A stretch of DNA of 64,000 bases from Aureobasidium sp. EXF-3400 (GCA_024195585.1 SWBL01000079.1:62001-126000); one strand, 5' to 3'; numbered from the stretch's first letter, positions 1 to 10,855 are shown. Numbers and translations: made by a program. The notes: generated by a model from the sequence alone, not told the origin.

Positions 1-798
1 CCTGTCGCTTGGAAATTCGTTGTCCAGCGGAAGCCTGGTGATATCAACCGGAATCTGCTTCGACAATGGTGTGAAATCTTCGAGCTACTGCCGAATCTGG
101 AAAATGTTCACATCGCTTGTAATGGCGACCCCGCCTGGCCTGGCTGTACCGATATCGAGTCTACACTTGTCCTTTTGCGCCTCACTCTCGAACGTGTCAA
201 CCCTGAGCAATTGCATACCGTGTGCTTATCTCCGATTCATGCTATGGGCATCATGCATCTTCGTTGGGCAGGAGCTGGCGCGTATGGAGAAGCCTGTGCT
301 TCAAGCAATCCCGTTTGGTCCAGGCTGAAGGTGCTAAAGCTAGGGATTCTCAGTCCTTATACCGAGGGTCGGTTGACCATATGTCAGAAGCGGCTGTTCG
401 AGAAGATCTTTGTGGACTACTTGCAGAGCTTCAGTCGAACACTGATCCAACTTGAGCTGTCGTGGATCGGCGCCGCAGGCCCAAACCCGTTTGTTGCTGG
501 ATATGGGCATCAAGCAGTGGACTTGAGCAAGATCTGGAGCAGACTTGCAGAGTTGCAGCTCCATAATGTGACCATGAATTGCAGTATCTCGACCATCGGA
601 AAGCTGGCACCTAATCTTCAGAAATCCAGGGTTGTTGTCGATTATCTCAAGGCTAGTGACCAAGAGCGTAAGCATTGGGTCAATTGTCGGGATCAAGAGC
701 ATCAAGAGCACGGAAACGACAACGCAAGTTGGATTGTATTGCAGAACGTACGTGATTCAGCAATACCTGAGCCTCTCTTTAGTCGTCGTCTGGCATGA
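1..798 (+). CDS. LRR/F-box-type hypothetical protein, 5' truncated
   Basis: The frame is open from base 1 to a TGA at 796-798, so the gene begins outside the window and about 265 residues remain. The protein has recurring leucine-spaced segments (for example LLPNLENVHI and LIQLELSWIG), which resemble the C-terminal LRR-like half of fungal F-box proteins, whose usual role would be substrate binding for an SCF ubiquitin ligase. No F-box is visible in the part present. After about residue 210 the composition turns polar and loses the leucine pattern, so the true 3' end may lie in another frame after an unrecognised intron near 625-640. Family assignment is inference from pattern only. Confidence 0.5.
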   Translation, partial: PVAWKFVVQRKPGDINRNLLRQWCEIFELLPNLENVHIACNGDPAWPGCTDIESTLVLLRLTLERVNPEQLHTVCLSPIHAMGIMHLRWAGAGAYGEACASSNPVWSRLKVLKLGILSPYTEGRLTICQKRLFEKIFVDYLQSFSRTLIQLELSWIGAAGPNPFVAGYGHQAVDLSKIWSRLAELQLHNVTMNCSISTIGKLAPNLQKSRVVVDYLKASDQERKHWVNCRDQEHQEHGNDNASWIVLQNVRDSAIPEPLFSRRLA

Positions 799-1441
799 TC
801 TTTGTAGAAGTTGTTCGCAACTCGCATGCTATATTGGATGGTTTGGTTGGTATCTGCATCGTTATATCTTGGATGGAAAACAATCAATCAGTCACACAAT
901 CTCTCCTCAAAGTCGCCTGGCGATGACTTGGGTTTCCAGCGTCATTGACTATTTTCTCATGAACTCTCAACTACCGGATTATGTCTTTCCAAAGCACGCT
1001 TCATATGCTATTAACAGACCGAACGGGTAAGGCGCAAGGTACCTTCGGAGAATTATCAACTCTATCCCCATCAAGTCCGGGATTGGCGTAGAGAGCGCAT
1101 CGGACCGTTCAAAATGATATCAATCGGGTGCTTGCGGTCGATAAACGTTCTTTATGGAAAGATTATTGTTCTATAGTTTAGCACTCTACCCTCTATTTGT
1201 GTCGTCGACGCAACACGTTCGGACATTTCAAACACTCGAGACACCGAGCTCAAGACCACAAAATAGTAAGAATCGCGACAATGTAACACGATCGTCCGGC
1301 AGGTAAGTGGGGTCACTTGTGGAGGAGCCGATCTTTCTTGCCCGCTGGTATTAAAGTCATCACTGCTGCCCTTCTCTACGTGCTCTTCTTATTCGTTTGC
1401 TTTTCCTTCAGAACTTACAATATCCAAGTGTTTAAGACAAT
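799..1441. other. intergenic region, 643 bp
   Basis: No supported gene. It holds the 3' flank of the truncated LRR gene and the presumed promoter of the Ayg1-like gene. Short open frames here show no family resemblance. Confidence 0.6.
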
Positions 1442-2914
1442 ATGGCTGCACCTAACGGAGGATTCTTCATCCAAGATAAGCTCTACAAGAGAGCTCCTCA
1501 TCATGAAAGCTACAAGCAGCTTTGGGAGACCAAGTGGAAGAAGCCTGTAAGCATTGAAGCTGGGTGTATATCGTAAGACTACCAAGCTGACTATGGCACA
1601 TTATAGTGTGAAATGGGCATCTACCCTTTTATGTTCTCTGCAGTCAAAGACTTCGAACCGATAGTCGAGAAGCTTATTGCAGTAAGTTGAACACACGAAC
1701 GTCGATACGACTCTTACTCACAAGGTATCAGGGCGACTATAAAGAGCCATACGATTGGGACGACTATGCCCAGGTCTACTTCCTCAAAGCTGAGGAGCTG
1801 GTTTCCGAGGCACAAAAGGCTGAGCAAGAGGGAAACAAGGACAAGGCTTCTGAGCTTTACTTGTGAGCTTGAGATAAGAAGAAGTAGAGAGAGCAATGCT
1901 GATACAACACAGGCGCGCGAGTGCTGTCTACCGTATCTCGAGATTTCCTGCTCCTCGTTCTGAGAAGCAGCGATACGCATGGCAGGAAGGCAAGAAAGCT
2001 TGCATCAAGGGTTTAGGGTAAGCACACTTACAGCGAGTTTTGAAAGGATATTGCTAACTTTATATTACAGGCTTCGCGAACACCCTGTCCACGAGATCGA
2101 AGTCCCACACACTCACGGCATCGAAGGAGAAGGCAAGAACATCCCCATCTACCATCTCCTTCCATCAGGTGCCAGCGAATCGAACCCCGCCCCTGTTGTC
2201 CTCATCATGACCGGTTTGGATGGTTACCGCACTGAACTCGCCGTCTGGATGGAAGGATGGCGTCAAAACGGCATCGGCAGCATCGTCGTCGAGATTCCCG
2301 GTACTGGTGACTCTCCCGCCCTAGCCTCTGACCCAACCTCTCCCGACCGACAATGGAGCAGTCTCCTGGATTGGATAGATACTCAACCCGCCATTGCAAA
2401 GGACAAAGTCTGCGTCTGGGCTTTCTCAACAGGCGGTTACTATGCCATTCGTCTTGCACACACACATCCTACTCGTCTCGCTGGTGTAGTTGCACTAGGC
2501 GGTGGTGTTCACCACATGTTTGATGAGGAATGGCTCAACAATGTCAACAACCTCGAATACCCCTTCGATCTCGCCACAACGCTCTGCTATAAATACGGCT
2601 ACGGCAACGATTTTGAGAAGTTCAAGAAGGAAGCAAAGAAGTTCTCTCTACTCGAGGATGGTACCTTGGACAAGCCTGAATGTGCAAGGTTACTGCTTGT
2701 CAACGGCACAGAAGATGAAATCTTCCCTATCGATGACTACTACCTTTGTTTGCTGCATGGCGCTCCCAAAGAAGCGAGATTTATCCCTGGTATCAAGCAT
2801 ATGGGTGAACCTGAGAGCTTTTTCGTTATCCTCAAGTGGATCTACAAGCTCTTTGGTATTCAGGCCAACCCGGTGGATCAGATGAAGACTATTCCCTTCA
2901 AGCCAAAGTATTAG
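1442..2914 (+). CDS. ayg1: Ayg1-type heptaketide hydrolase (alpha/beta hydrolase)
   Basis: Exons 1442-1546, 1607-1681, 1732-1862, 1913-2017 and 2071-2914 give 419 residues; all four introns are 50-60 nt GT-AG and the phases agree. The protein has an N-terminal helical lid region and an alpha/beta hydrolase core. The likely triad is Ser258 (in AFSTGG), Asp354 (in NGTEDEIF) and His382 (in GIKHMGEP). These sit within two residues of the Ser257/Asp352/His380 triad I recall for the Exophiala Yg1 enzyme. Ayg1 enzymes shorten a heptaketide naphthopyrone to 1,3,6,8-tetrahydroxynaphthalene, feeding DHN-melanin synthesis in the cytosol or endosomes. No polyketide synthase or other melanin gene is adjacent, so it is unclustered here. 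A paralogue acting on another acyl substrate cannot be excluded. Confidence 0.85.
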
Positions 2915-3295
2915 ACCAAATTATACTGGAGGCTCTCCCTCTATTACTACAAGCTCTCCAGATCACCAAAGTAGCCGAGCATATTCCTGTGTTCTGGGTA
3001 GTGTCGTGTCCAGTCAAGCCATACCAAGCAGACGACTCCTCGCAAAACGAAATCGGCCTGGCAACCTACTCCCAAGACTTGATGATGCCGAGACATTCGA
3101 CCCCGACAACAAAACCGCAGATATTTTCACTGCCTCATGTTGAGACAGATGCGCCTTTGATCCTGTTTCCATCACAATCAACTCATTTGTCTCAGACAAG
3201 ACCATCGGACAAGAACAAACCTCCAAGTATACCACACCACTCTGTGATCGTTCCCTCTCAGGCATCTAACACCTACTACCAGACACCCAAGAACG
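2915..3295. other. intergenic region, 381 bp
   Basis: No supported gene. 3' flank of the Ayg1-like gene and upstream region of the coiled-coil protein. An open frame continues through part of it without recognisable protein features. Confidence 0.55.
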
Positions 3296-4147
3296 ATGTC
3301 AGCACCTCAGCCCACCATCAGAGAGGACATCGCGCATCTCAAGTGGGTGTATGGTGAATTCGGTCGCCGGACTGATGAACGATCCCGACTCCTCGAGCGA
3401 CAAACCCGGGCGCTTGAACAGCAAAACCACGCACTTGAACAACGCGTCCATGATTTGGAAGAAGAAAACCAGGCCCTCAAGGCTGTCCAGAGAAGATCCA
3501 CGATTCCAGAGTCGATGGACTTGGATGCCAGTGATGCAGGTCATCAGATGGTAGAAGACGCCCCTGAAGATCCTTTTTTTGTGTGGGCCATGTCGAACCA
3601 ACCTAGAGAAGGTTCTCCCGTGTTCTCCGAAGAACCCGTCGACTCCTATCTCGAAGAGGAAGTCATCAACGAGTCTCCTGAGTATGTCCCCTCGCCTGCT
3701 CGCCATCAACCCACACCTTCACCCGAGGCTACCACTGAGGGTACCAACTACACCGTCTGGTACGAAAACAACACCCTTCACACCAACGCCCCTGCCCATC
3801 TCCTCACTACCCAACCCTGGCTCGACCTCCTCACAGCCTTCACCGCCACCTCCGCCTTCTTCACCACCCACATCCCTCACTGGCGCTCCCTCACTCACCC
3901 CACCAACTGCATTCGCGGTGTCGTTCACAAGCAAACCACACTCTGGACTGTCACTTCACCAGGTGAATACTGCTGCAAGAGATGTATGAACACACAGAGG
4001 GTGTGTGTGAAGTATAATGCAGAGAGTGAGAGATTGGAGGCGCTGCCTCTGCCTGAAGAGGCTAGAAGTGAGGAGTTTGGGGTGGGTTGGTTTGTTGCTG
4101 AGGAGGCCAATATGGGCAATAAGGATGGGTTTAAGGGGTTGTGGTAG
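3296..4147 (+). CDS. hypothetical coiled-coil protein with C-terminal cysteine cluster
   Basis: Single-exon frame of 283 residues ending TAG at 4145-4147. Residues about 20-65 form a coiled coil (repeated LERQTRALEQQ / LEQRVHDLEEEN pattern). The middle (about 70-150) is acidic, Pro/Ser-rich and probably disordered. A compact C-terminal region contains tryptophans and cysteines, including YCCKRC followed by VCVKY, which could be a small metal-binding or redox site. I do not recognise a family. No transmembrane segment or signal peptide is visible. The start is the ATG directly preceding the coiled coil; no intron is needed. It could be a DNA- or chromatin-associated protein, but nothing here proves that. 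Confidence 0.6.
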   Translation: MSAPQPTIREDIAHLKWVYGEFGRRTDERSRLLERQTRALEQQNHALEQRVHDLEEENQALKAVQRRSTIPESMDLDASDAGHQMVEDAPEDPFFVWAMSNQPREGSPVFSEEPVDSYLEEEVINESPEYVPSPARHQPTPSPEATTEGTNYTVWYENNTLHTNAPAHLLTTQPWLDLLTAFTATSAFFTTHIPHWRSLTHPTNCIRGVVHKQTTLWTVTSPGEYCCKRCMNTQRVCVKYNAESERLEALPLPEEARSEEFGVGWFVAEEANMGNKDGFKGLW

Positions 4148-4977
4148 ATGAAGAGAGATCAAGGACCAATACAAATGAGACAACCATTCACTTCCTCCTG
4201 CAATCACTATATCTCATGCATATCAATGTAATTGTGCTATCTCCCCGTACAAAGGTATGTATTCAAGTAGTTATAAAAATGCACAATAGTCTTGAGAAAC
4301 AGGATAGCATCCACTGAGAAGCATCTTTTTGCTAGCTCTCTCTGGAAACACCTCTGGATCGAAAACCATCATGCCTTTTTATAGCGTTTTGATCACTTAG
4401 AAGCAGAGTGGGAGTCAGACTACACACCTTCAGACCCTCCTCGACCCCGTGTCTATATCTTCTATCCTCCTTCATGATAATCAAGGCTATCAAAAGGCAC
4501 AGTTCTTTCTAAGGTTGTGGATAGTGCCATAGAGAGCCAACGATACCATGACTCTCAGTGGAAACTTTTTGTTTATCCAAGTGATTATGCAATTTGATAG
4601 TTGTGTACTGACATACCTTTGTACACGGAGAGGTATCAAGAGTTGAAGCCGACAAAAAGTTCAACAAAACCAGTGTCACTGTTTGTCAAACCCCGCAGAC
4701 AAATTGCACGCAACAAAATCCTCAAACTCTTCTGTTTACCACGGTACAAGGCATCATCCCTATCAGAACTCAGTCACTTACTCATACTAGAATATAAGCA
4801 AAAAAAACAGCTTCACCTCCGATTCGACCTCCTGCCCCCTTTTTCCGGTCAGAAAAACACTGTTTACTCCTGTATCAAAAAAGACCCGCTTGAGCCCCAC
4901 TTGTAAACAAAAAAACTTCCCTCATCAACATCTGCCCCCTCTATCAGGGCATATGGCAAGACGGGAGCAAAAAGAGA
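4148..4977. other. intergenic region, 830 bp
   Basis: No supported protein gene. It is AT-rich in places, with A- and T-runs and two TGCCCCCT stretches near 4832 and 4932. Its right end contains the Pol III terminator of the minus-strand tRNA gene. Confidence 0.55.
4969..4973 (-). terminator. Pol III T-run terminator of tRNA-iMet
   Basis: Five consecutive T on the minus strand, starting 5 nt beyond the discriminator base of the tRNA. This is the expected RNA polymerase III stop. The D-arm insert contains no run longer than three T, so Pol III could read through the insert to this site. Confidence 0.75.
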
Positions 4978-5105
4978 TAGCTAAGCTCGGTTTCGATCCG
5001 AGGTCCTCCGGGTTATGAGCCCGGCGCGCTGTAAGGAGTTAGTTGAATGTTATGGTGGTGAATTGGGTGGTAAATGTTACGAACCTTCCGCTGCGCCACT
5101 CAGCT
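4978..5105 (-). tRNA. initiator tRNA-Met (CAT) with a D-arm intron
   Basis: On the minus strand, 5105-5085 and 5028-4978 join into a 72-nt tRNA. The acceptor arms AGCTGAG and CTTAGCT pair over 7 bp with one G-T wobble, and the discriminator is A. The D stem is GCGC/GCGC, and the anticodon stem CCGGG/CCCGG closes loop CTCATAA with anticodon CAT. The T stem CTCGG/CCGAG closes loop ATCGAAA. The ATCG T loop in place of TTCG and the terminal A-T pair mark eukaryotic initiator tRNA. Without removal of 5084-5029 the D stem cannot form. A box (TGGCGCAGCGG) and B box (GGATCGAAACC) are both intact. Either it is a functional gene with a highly unusual intron or a copy broken by an insertion. Confidence 0.85.
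5029..5084 (-). other. 56-nt spliceosomal-type intron inside the tRNA D-arm
   Basis: Read on the minus strand, the insert begins GTTCGT, contains a CTAAC branch-point motif (within CAACTAACTCC) and ends TTACAG. The branch A to the 3' AG is about 10 nt. Length and signals match the mRNA introns of this window; the same donor GTTCGT is used by the intron at 57955-58004. It interrupts the 3' strand of the D stem after the 21st nucleotide, not position 37/38, where tRNA endonuclease introns normally lie. Exact excision restores a perfect initiator tRNA. Confidence 0.75.
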
Positions 5106-5639
5106 TTTTGTGGTGCCAAGTTTTTGGTCTGTCAAAATATATACTATCGACAACAAGCACAAGAGACTGTCAATCACTAAACCCTGTCATCCTCGTCAAT
5201 GGTTCCAAGCACAGAAGATTGGCTAGTTTGAAGCAAAGTGACAGGCAGCGACCTTGCTACACGATCTTGACTTGTTTCCTGTTGTCAAAGACCAGCAGGT
5301 TTTGCAAATATCAGGGTAGTACGACGTTGTTCAGCAACACATGGGCGTACAAAGGACAAGAACCGATCTTTTCAGATGCATAATTTTGATTGCTGGGCTT
5401 TCAGCCATATATCTCCAAAATAATCTAACAACAAGAAAACGCCAATCAAATGCTTCTTCATATGAAAACATAGGCATCAGACAGCCAGATTGATCGCAAC
5501 AACCTAATGCATAAGTGCCTGGTGTTGCAACCTATCTGACCGTCTACCAATAGAAGAAAAAGAACTCTCGATTAAAAATCATGTGCTGTGCAATCTTTTG
5601 CAAACCATAGAACCACCGTGCTGGATATTAAAAAGACAT
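5106..5639. other. intergenic region, 534 bp
   Basis: 5' flank of the tRNA gene and 3' flank of skn7. No other gene is supported. Confidence 0.6.
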
Positions 5640-7967
5640 TCAACCCGGTCTCCTATGCATGGGGTTGAGCGGATTTTGTAGTGGTTGGCCCATGGGTACG
5701 CCTGGTCCCATGTGCGGAGGCATATGTTGAGGTCCAGGACCAAACATCTGTTGCCTTTTGACGTCGGGTCCAACGTCACCGGGCCCGCCCGATATGTCGG
5801 ATATTTGGCGTCTGTGAGGGCCATTGGGTTGCGGCCCAAGACCTGGTGCCATACCGCGGGGAGAGCCACTGAAACTGAGTTGTGAGGGCATGCCTGGTGG
5901 AGGCATGCCGGCCTGCATGTGGTAGGGCGCTGATGGGTGACCAGCCACTCCCATACTATATTCGGTCCCTGCGGCGTCGCTTGCTGCTGGCGACATACCT
6001 AGACCGGTCCCAGGCGATGTCCAGTTGCTAATAGTAGCTGGTGATGTGGCAGGTGACTCTTCGGCTTTCAACACGTTCTTGCCGGCAACTTGAACAAGAG
6101 GTGGTGGTGGTCCTGTGGGACCTCCGTCAATCTGTGCGGCCGACTTCTTCAGGTGACCGAGGTGTTTCTCCAGCATGCTTAACAATCCTTCCTTAGTGAA
6201 AGGCTTGGGAAGCACATCGTTCATGCCTGCAGCGAAATTAGCCTGTTGCCCCAAGAGAGAAGTTGCCAATGTACATACCGTGTTGGAAATACATTGCAAT
6301 GTCATCACTGCGGATGTTCGAGGTCATGGCAATGATTGGTGTGTTGTCGAATTGTCTGATCAAATGGCAAGCAGAGACACCATCAAGGTTGGGCATGATG
6401 ATGTCCATCAACACAAGATCGTACTTTGCGCCGGCATTCATCTTGTTGACTGCTTCCAGACCATCAAGCTGGGATAGAATCAGTACGAATGTTGACAATA
6501 CAGAGGTAGTGTCAGACTTACAGCGCTATCAACTGCGCAGTGGAACGCGTACAAGAACTTGCCGCCTATCCTTCTGCAAGTCTTGTCATCTTCAACGAGC
6601 AATACTTGAGGTTGCCGAATCCAGCCAGGATCATATTGCATGCTCTTCTTTCTTCCATCGGCCACGGGAGGTGCGGGAGCAGGTTCGGGAGCCTTTGCCG
6701 GCATTGCGTAAGGAATGTTGTGAATGTGCTCGCTGAACATGGGGTCGATGCCATTTGTCTGACCGACGGGGTAAACAAGGTTGTCGAGTTCTCCGTATGA
6801 CATGGAGGTGGACGAGGCGGCAGAGTGAGGACCGTGGGTACCGCCTCTTGCGACCCTGGCGTTGGTCCGAAGAGACAGATCTGGAGGAGGTGTGGTAAGG
6901 GCCGAGTTCATCCTCAAGGACATCTCGTTCATGTGTTCAAGGTTGCGCGTGTTCAGGATATGGTCGGCGTTGGTCTCGGAGAGGAGTTTTGCGGCATGCT
7001 GCAGCGGCGATGCGGGCTCGTCTTCTGGAATGGGGGCCTGAGGGGGCTGCTTGCCATTAACGGCACCGGGAAGTGGTGGCGCAAAGGGGTTGGCTACACG
7101 ACTTTCTCTTCGTCGTTGACCATCGACCGACTGCAAGAAGTTCATGACATATTGCATGACGTGCTCGTGGTTGACAACCGTCTTCTGCACGCCGATAAGT
7201 TCTTGGAGGAGCATCGAGTGATGCATGCTGAGCTCGTTGTAGCGCTCTTGCAATTGTTGCAGTTGCTGCTGTGTCGCAACAAGTTGTGTGTTGAAGAGAT
7301 CCATCTGCTGGGTGGGCATCATGTCGTCCATCATGGCGTTGGGCTTGCGCGGTGCAGGCGCCTTTCTTCGAATGTTGTCGAGAGCATCCTTGTTATTGGC
7401 CTTGAAGTCAGGGTGTTTGAATTCCCACGCCTATCAATCTGTCAGTCCTGCCGTCCCATTCTGATGCAACGGAAACAAGAGCCACGTACACCAGCGCCGT
7501 AGGGAGACACGCCGCCCTCTTCATTGTTATGCCGAACTTTGTGGAAGTCATATTTGTTGAGTTGGCGCACAAAACTGGCAAAGTTGCTGTGCTTGAAGTG
7601 CTTTGGCAGAATGTGCTTGGTGAACTTCTCGTTCTGCAGGCCGTTTGGTCAGCGAAGCCTAGGCGTGTGGAGATGATGGATATGCGCACCTCAAGAACGA
7701 CAAAACTGTCGCCTTCATTGCCCCATCGTACTACGCTTTCGTCCTGCGGACTCTCCAACATCCTATCACGAGCCAATTAGATGACGCCATTCAGATTTGA
7801 CGCGCCTGCGCGCAGTCCGATGACCTACTTGTACAACTTGCGAACCTGCCAACACGGAAAATCAGACGTTAGCCATTGCAGCCGAGCGATTGCGCCTTCG
7901 CCTCTGGACGAGAGCCTGCTCAACTTACAAAGTCGCTTGATGTGTTTCCACTACCCTGACCGTCCAT
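5640..7967 (-). CDS. skn7: Skn7/Prr1-type response regulator transcription factor
   Basis: Exons (minus) 7967-7929, 7845-7829, 7762-7690, 7633-7490, 7430-6522, 6468-6279 and 6226-5640 give 652 residues. Residues about 12-120 form an HSF-type DNA-binding domain, with FVRKLYKMLE and [20 protein letters not shown] Gln-rich coiled coil follows, then a receiver domain with VEDD and phospho-acceptor Asp about 416 in LVLMDIIMP, plus NDVLPKPF. The Pro/Gly/Met-rich tail is long. Skn7 receives phosphate from hybrid kinases through Ypd1 in the nucleus and drives oxidative, osmotic and cell-wall stress genes. The start MDGQGSG was chosen because the first exon must splice to the 17-nt exon VRKLYK to complete the DNA-binding helix. 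It lies head-to-head with a peroxiredoxin gene, a plausible target. Confidence 0.93.
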
Positions 7968-9212
7968 AGTTGCGACGGGGTGTGCTGGGGACAATGACGT
8001 ATCCTGTGCTGTCTGGCTGGCTCATGCGACGCGCAAAGAATTTGCACGGGTCGAGACGGCGGTCTTTTTTATGCTGTCGACTTTGACGAGATAGAAGCGG
8101 GGTTGGGGAATGCGAGCGATTGGGTAGATGGCGGAGCGGGTGATGTAACAGCTGAGGCTTCGAGACGGGAGTTGCGAGGGAGCGCCCGGCAGTGACGACG
8201 GCGCTGGCTGAATGAAGCTTCTGGCGGTGCGATGGGCGCCAGGTATGCGAAAAAGTGCACCGAAGGATAGTCGACAAGAATCAGTTCGAACTTCAACAAG
8301 ACTGGAAGGAAGAAAGCTCGAAAAGCAGGGTGCAAGTATCGAGGCTAGAAACGGACCCGAGGCTCTGTGCAGTGCAAAAGGACGACGCCCGGGCGTAGCG
8401 TAAAGTGGATCTACCCTCCTTGTCTATCGCTCGAGTCGGAAGGAAAAAAGGAAAGAAATGCGGCCTTGGCTGATGCCGATGGTTGGATTCGATAGCACTG
8501 GATAATAGAGAGAGTCAAGATCGGCGCCATTACTACTGGTACACACTCTTCAGAGTTTCCGTTTTCCCAGCTGTGGAATGCACAAGGCTTCGTCACCACT
8601 ACATTTCCGACGTCTATACCACGCTTTCCCTGTCGGCCGCCGTCTTTGCACGAGCGTCCTTGTTTCCCGTTCAAAACATCCGTAGCATGACGATGGTCCA
8701 CTCCTGCAGGTCACAGGAGAGCCGGCGACTTTTACGGTTAGGGAAAGCTTGGATCTAATAGTCAAAATGGCGTCAAACGGCTCCGCCAATGCAGCCCACC
8801 TCAAGCCATTCGGGTCAAAAGGCTGAACGCATCGTGGATTCGTGGCTCATCATTCCAAAACTGTTCGAGAAATTGAGACTCACAGTAAACGTCTTGCTAC
8901 CGCGTTGGCGATAGTAGGTATTCCACCTTTAGGGAGTACCCGTCTCTGCCGTCGGTCTTCGAGGGTCCAAGTACATGCAATGCGCTCCAATCTTCATAGT
9001 CTGCCAGTTCAGTGGAAGCGTTCGCGTAACCGATCGTATGGTAGAGAAAGCACCAATCAAATGTTGAGAACAAAAGCTTGGTTGTTATCTCCAGCTTAAG
9101 CTCAGAGCCTCGATACTCTGGCCTCTTCCAAATCATCCATCTTCGCGAGCTACCCCTCATCTGCTCTTCGGTAGCTGTCAATTAAAGCAACATCTTTCCC
9201 CAGCTCGCAATC
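7968..9212. promoter_or_regulatory. shared divergent promoter region skn7 / prx5
   Basis: 1245 bp between the start codons of skn7 (minus) and the peroxiredoxin gene (plus). No gene is supported inside; the open frames show no coding character. I did not find a clear heat-shock or Yap1-type element by eye, so any co-regulation is inferred only from the arrangement. Confidence 0.5.
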
Positions 9213-10244
9213 ATGTTCACCGCTCGTGCAAGAACTGCTCTTACCTCAACCCTCCGCTCCACACGCACCCCTCTCGTCAACCGTTCATTCCACGCTTCAT
9301 CTCCCATCATGGTCAAGGTCGGCGACTCTATTCCGGACATCGAGTTGATGGAGGACTCTCCCGGCAACAAGGTCTCCATCCCCAAGGTCCTCAAGGGCAA
9401 GGGTCTCATCATTGGTGTCCCTGCTGCCTTCAGTAAGATTGCTCTCTTTCTCTAGCCCATCTTCTGCTTCACCGTTTCCCCCTGCGCATCGAGCCTAATG
9501 CACATGCATCTTCGATGCCGGCATCAAGCTTAGGGCGTGGTCAATCGTTGATATTCCGCGGCGTCCTCTCCGACAAATGGTCAGCGCACAAGCTACCGCC
9601 AATGCATTCTCGGGTATCAATTTCAGTCGCTCCAGAAATTTCAAGGCTCGAACGGCTCGTGTTGCGTTTTGTTGTTCGAAGAGTGAATTGGACTGCAAAC
9701 ACCCAAAAAGGAAGGTCCGGCTAACATTCCTACTCCTTGCAGGCCCCTCGTGCTCCGAGTCCCACATTCCCGGTTACATCAACTACGAGAAGCTCAAGGA
9801 TGCTGGTGATGTCTTCGTCGTCTCGGTCAACGACGCCTTTGTGTAAGAGCCAGCGATATCGTAGATTTGGACTGGAACGGAATACTAATTTTCATGTAGC
9901 ATGAAGGCATGGGCTCACGACCTTGACGCTGACAAGAAGAGCGGCGTAAGTTGACCTGTAACTTTGCTGCATTCAATTATGCTAAATCGTCATGTTTCAG
10001 ATCCGTTTCCTTGCCGACCCCGACTGCAAGTTCACCAAGGCTCTCGACCTCGACTTCGATGCCACCCCCATCCTCGGCAACCACCGCAGCAAGCGCTACG
10101 CCCTGGTCATCGAGGACGGCAAGGTCAAGGAGGCCCACGTTGAGCCCGACAACACTGGCATGAGTGGTAAGTTTTCGTGGGTGTCAGCAGAAAACACCAG
10201 CTAATCCGTTCACAGTTTCGGTCGTCGACAAGGTCCTCGGTTAG
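9213..10244 (+). CDS. type 5 (atypical 2-Cys / PMP20-like) peroxiredoxin, mitochondrial form likely
   Basis: Exons 9213-9432, 9743-9842, 9900-9945, 10001-10166 and 10216-10244 give 186 residues. The core has GVPAAFSPSCSE with peroxidatic Cys77, and downstream FVVSVNDAFVMKAW and the C-terminal VSVVDKVLG, typical of the Prx5/AhpC-TSA group. It reduces hydrogen peroxide and alkyl hydroperoxides using thioredoxin or glutathione. Residues 1-32 are rich in Arg, Ser and Thr with no acid, as in a mitochondrial presequence. A second in-frame ATG at 9309 (MVKVGDSIPD) would yield a cytosolic form starting where the conserved domain begins. No C-terminal SKL-type peroxisomal signal is seen. The first intron is 310 nt, far longer than its neighbours. 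Confidence 0.92.
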
Positions 10245-10855
10245 ATGCTAAATATTATGCCCTCTACACGATATACCCTACTATACGCAAGAGCCATATA
10301 GTAATGACAAACACTTACACTATACTCAATCCTCTATTTCTACTCATGACGGACTGACGACAGATCATACTTTTGTTCATCTTTTGGAACACGCATCGAA
10401 AAGCGGTACTTTTGCAAAATCTTGTGACTTTTCCAGCATCCAAATGCCCGTATCACACCGTCTCGTAGCGCCGGTCAGGAGAATGAAGCAGTACAGTCGC
10501 CAGAACATCTGCTTACAGAGTTCTGCAAGCTCGCGCATACGGAGACCAATCGATCACTGTAACATCAGCAACATCGTTCAAAGACGGCGGGATTCGATCC
10601 TCTATTTCGCTCTGGCCTTCGTTGTCTCGATGTTCAAGAAGTACCGAGGACCGCCTCCCCACGACCCTCCAATCTCTACTCTTTCGCTCTCCAAAACTTT
10701 ACAATTCACAAGTCTTCTTTATATCCATTGCTCAAGCAGATCTTCGTGACGTCAGATGACGTTCTACAGATATGTACGATGTCTAATAGCACCTCACTTC
10801 GTCCTTTGCACAGGTCGCAGCTAGAAACTTACCAAAAGATTTGTGAATATCAACT
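10245..10855. other. intergenic region, 611 bp
   Basis: 3' flank of the peroxiredoxin and upstream region of the Rid-family gene. No gene is supported. A T-loop-like GGATCGAATCC on the minus strand near 10581 lacks matching stems and was rejected as a tRNA. Confidence 0.55.

Noticed and set aside
7951..8277. minus-strand frame upstream of skn7 that contains MSQPDSTGYVIVP
   Set aside because: Its frame does not continue into the HSF domain. The overlapping frame starting at 7967 splices correctly into VRKLYKMLE.
10565..10600. T-loop-like sequence on the minus strand
   Set aside because: The bases flanking the loop do not pair and no anticodon arm or acceptor stem is found.
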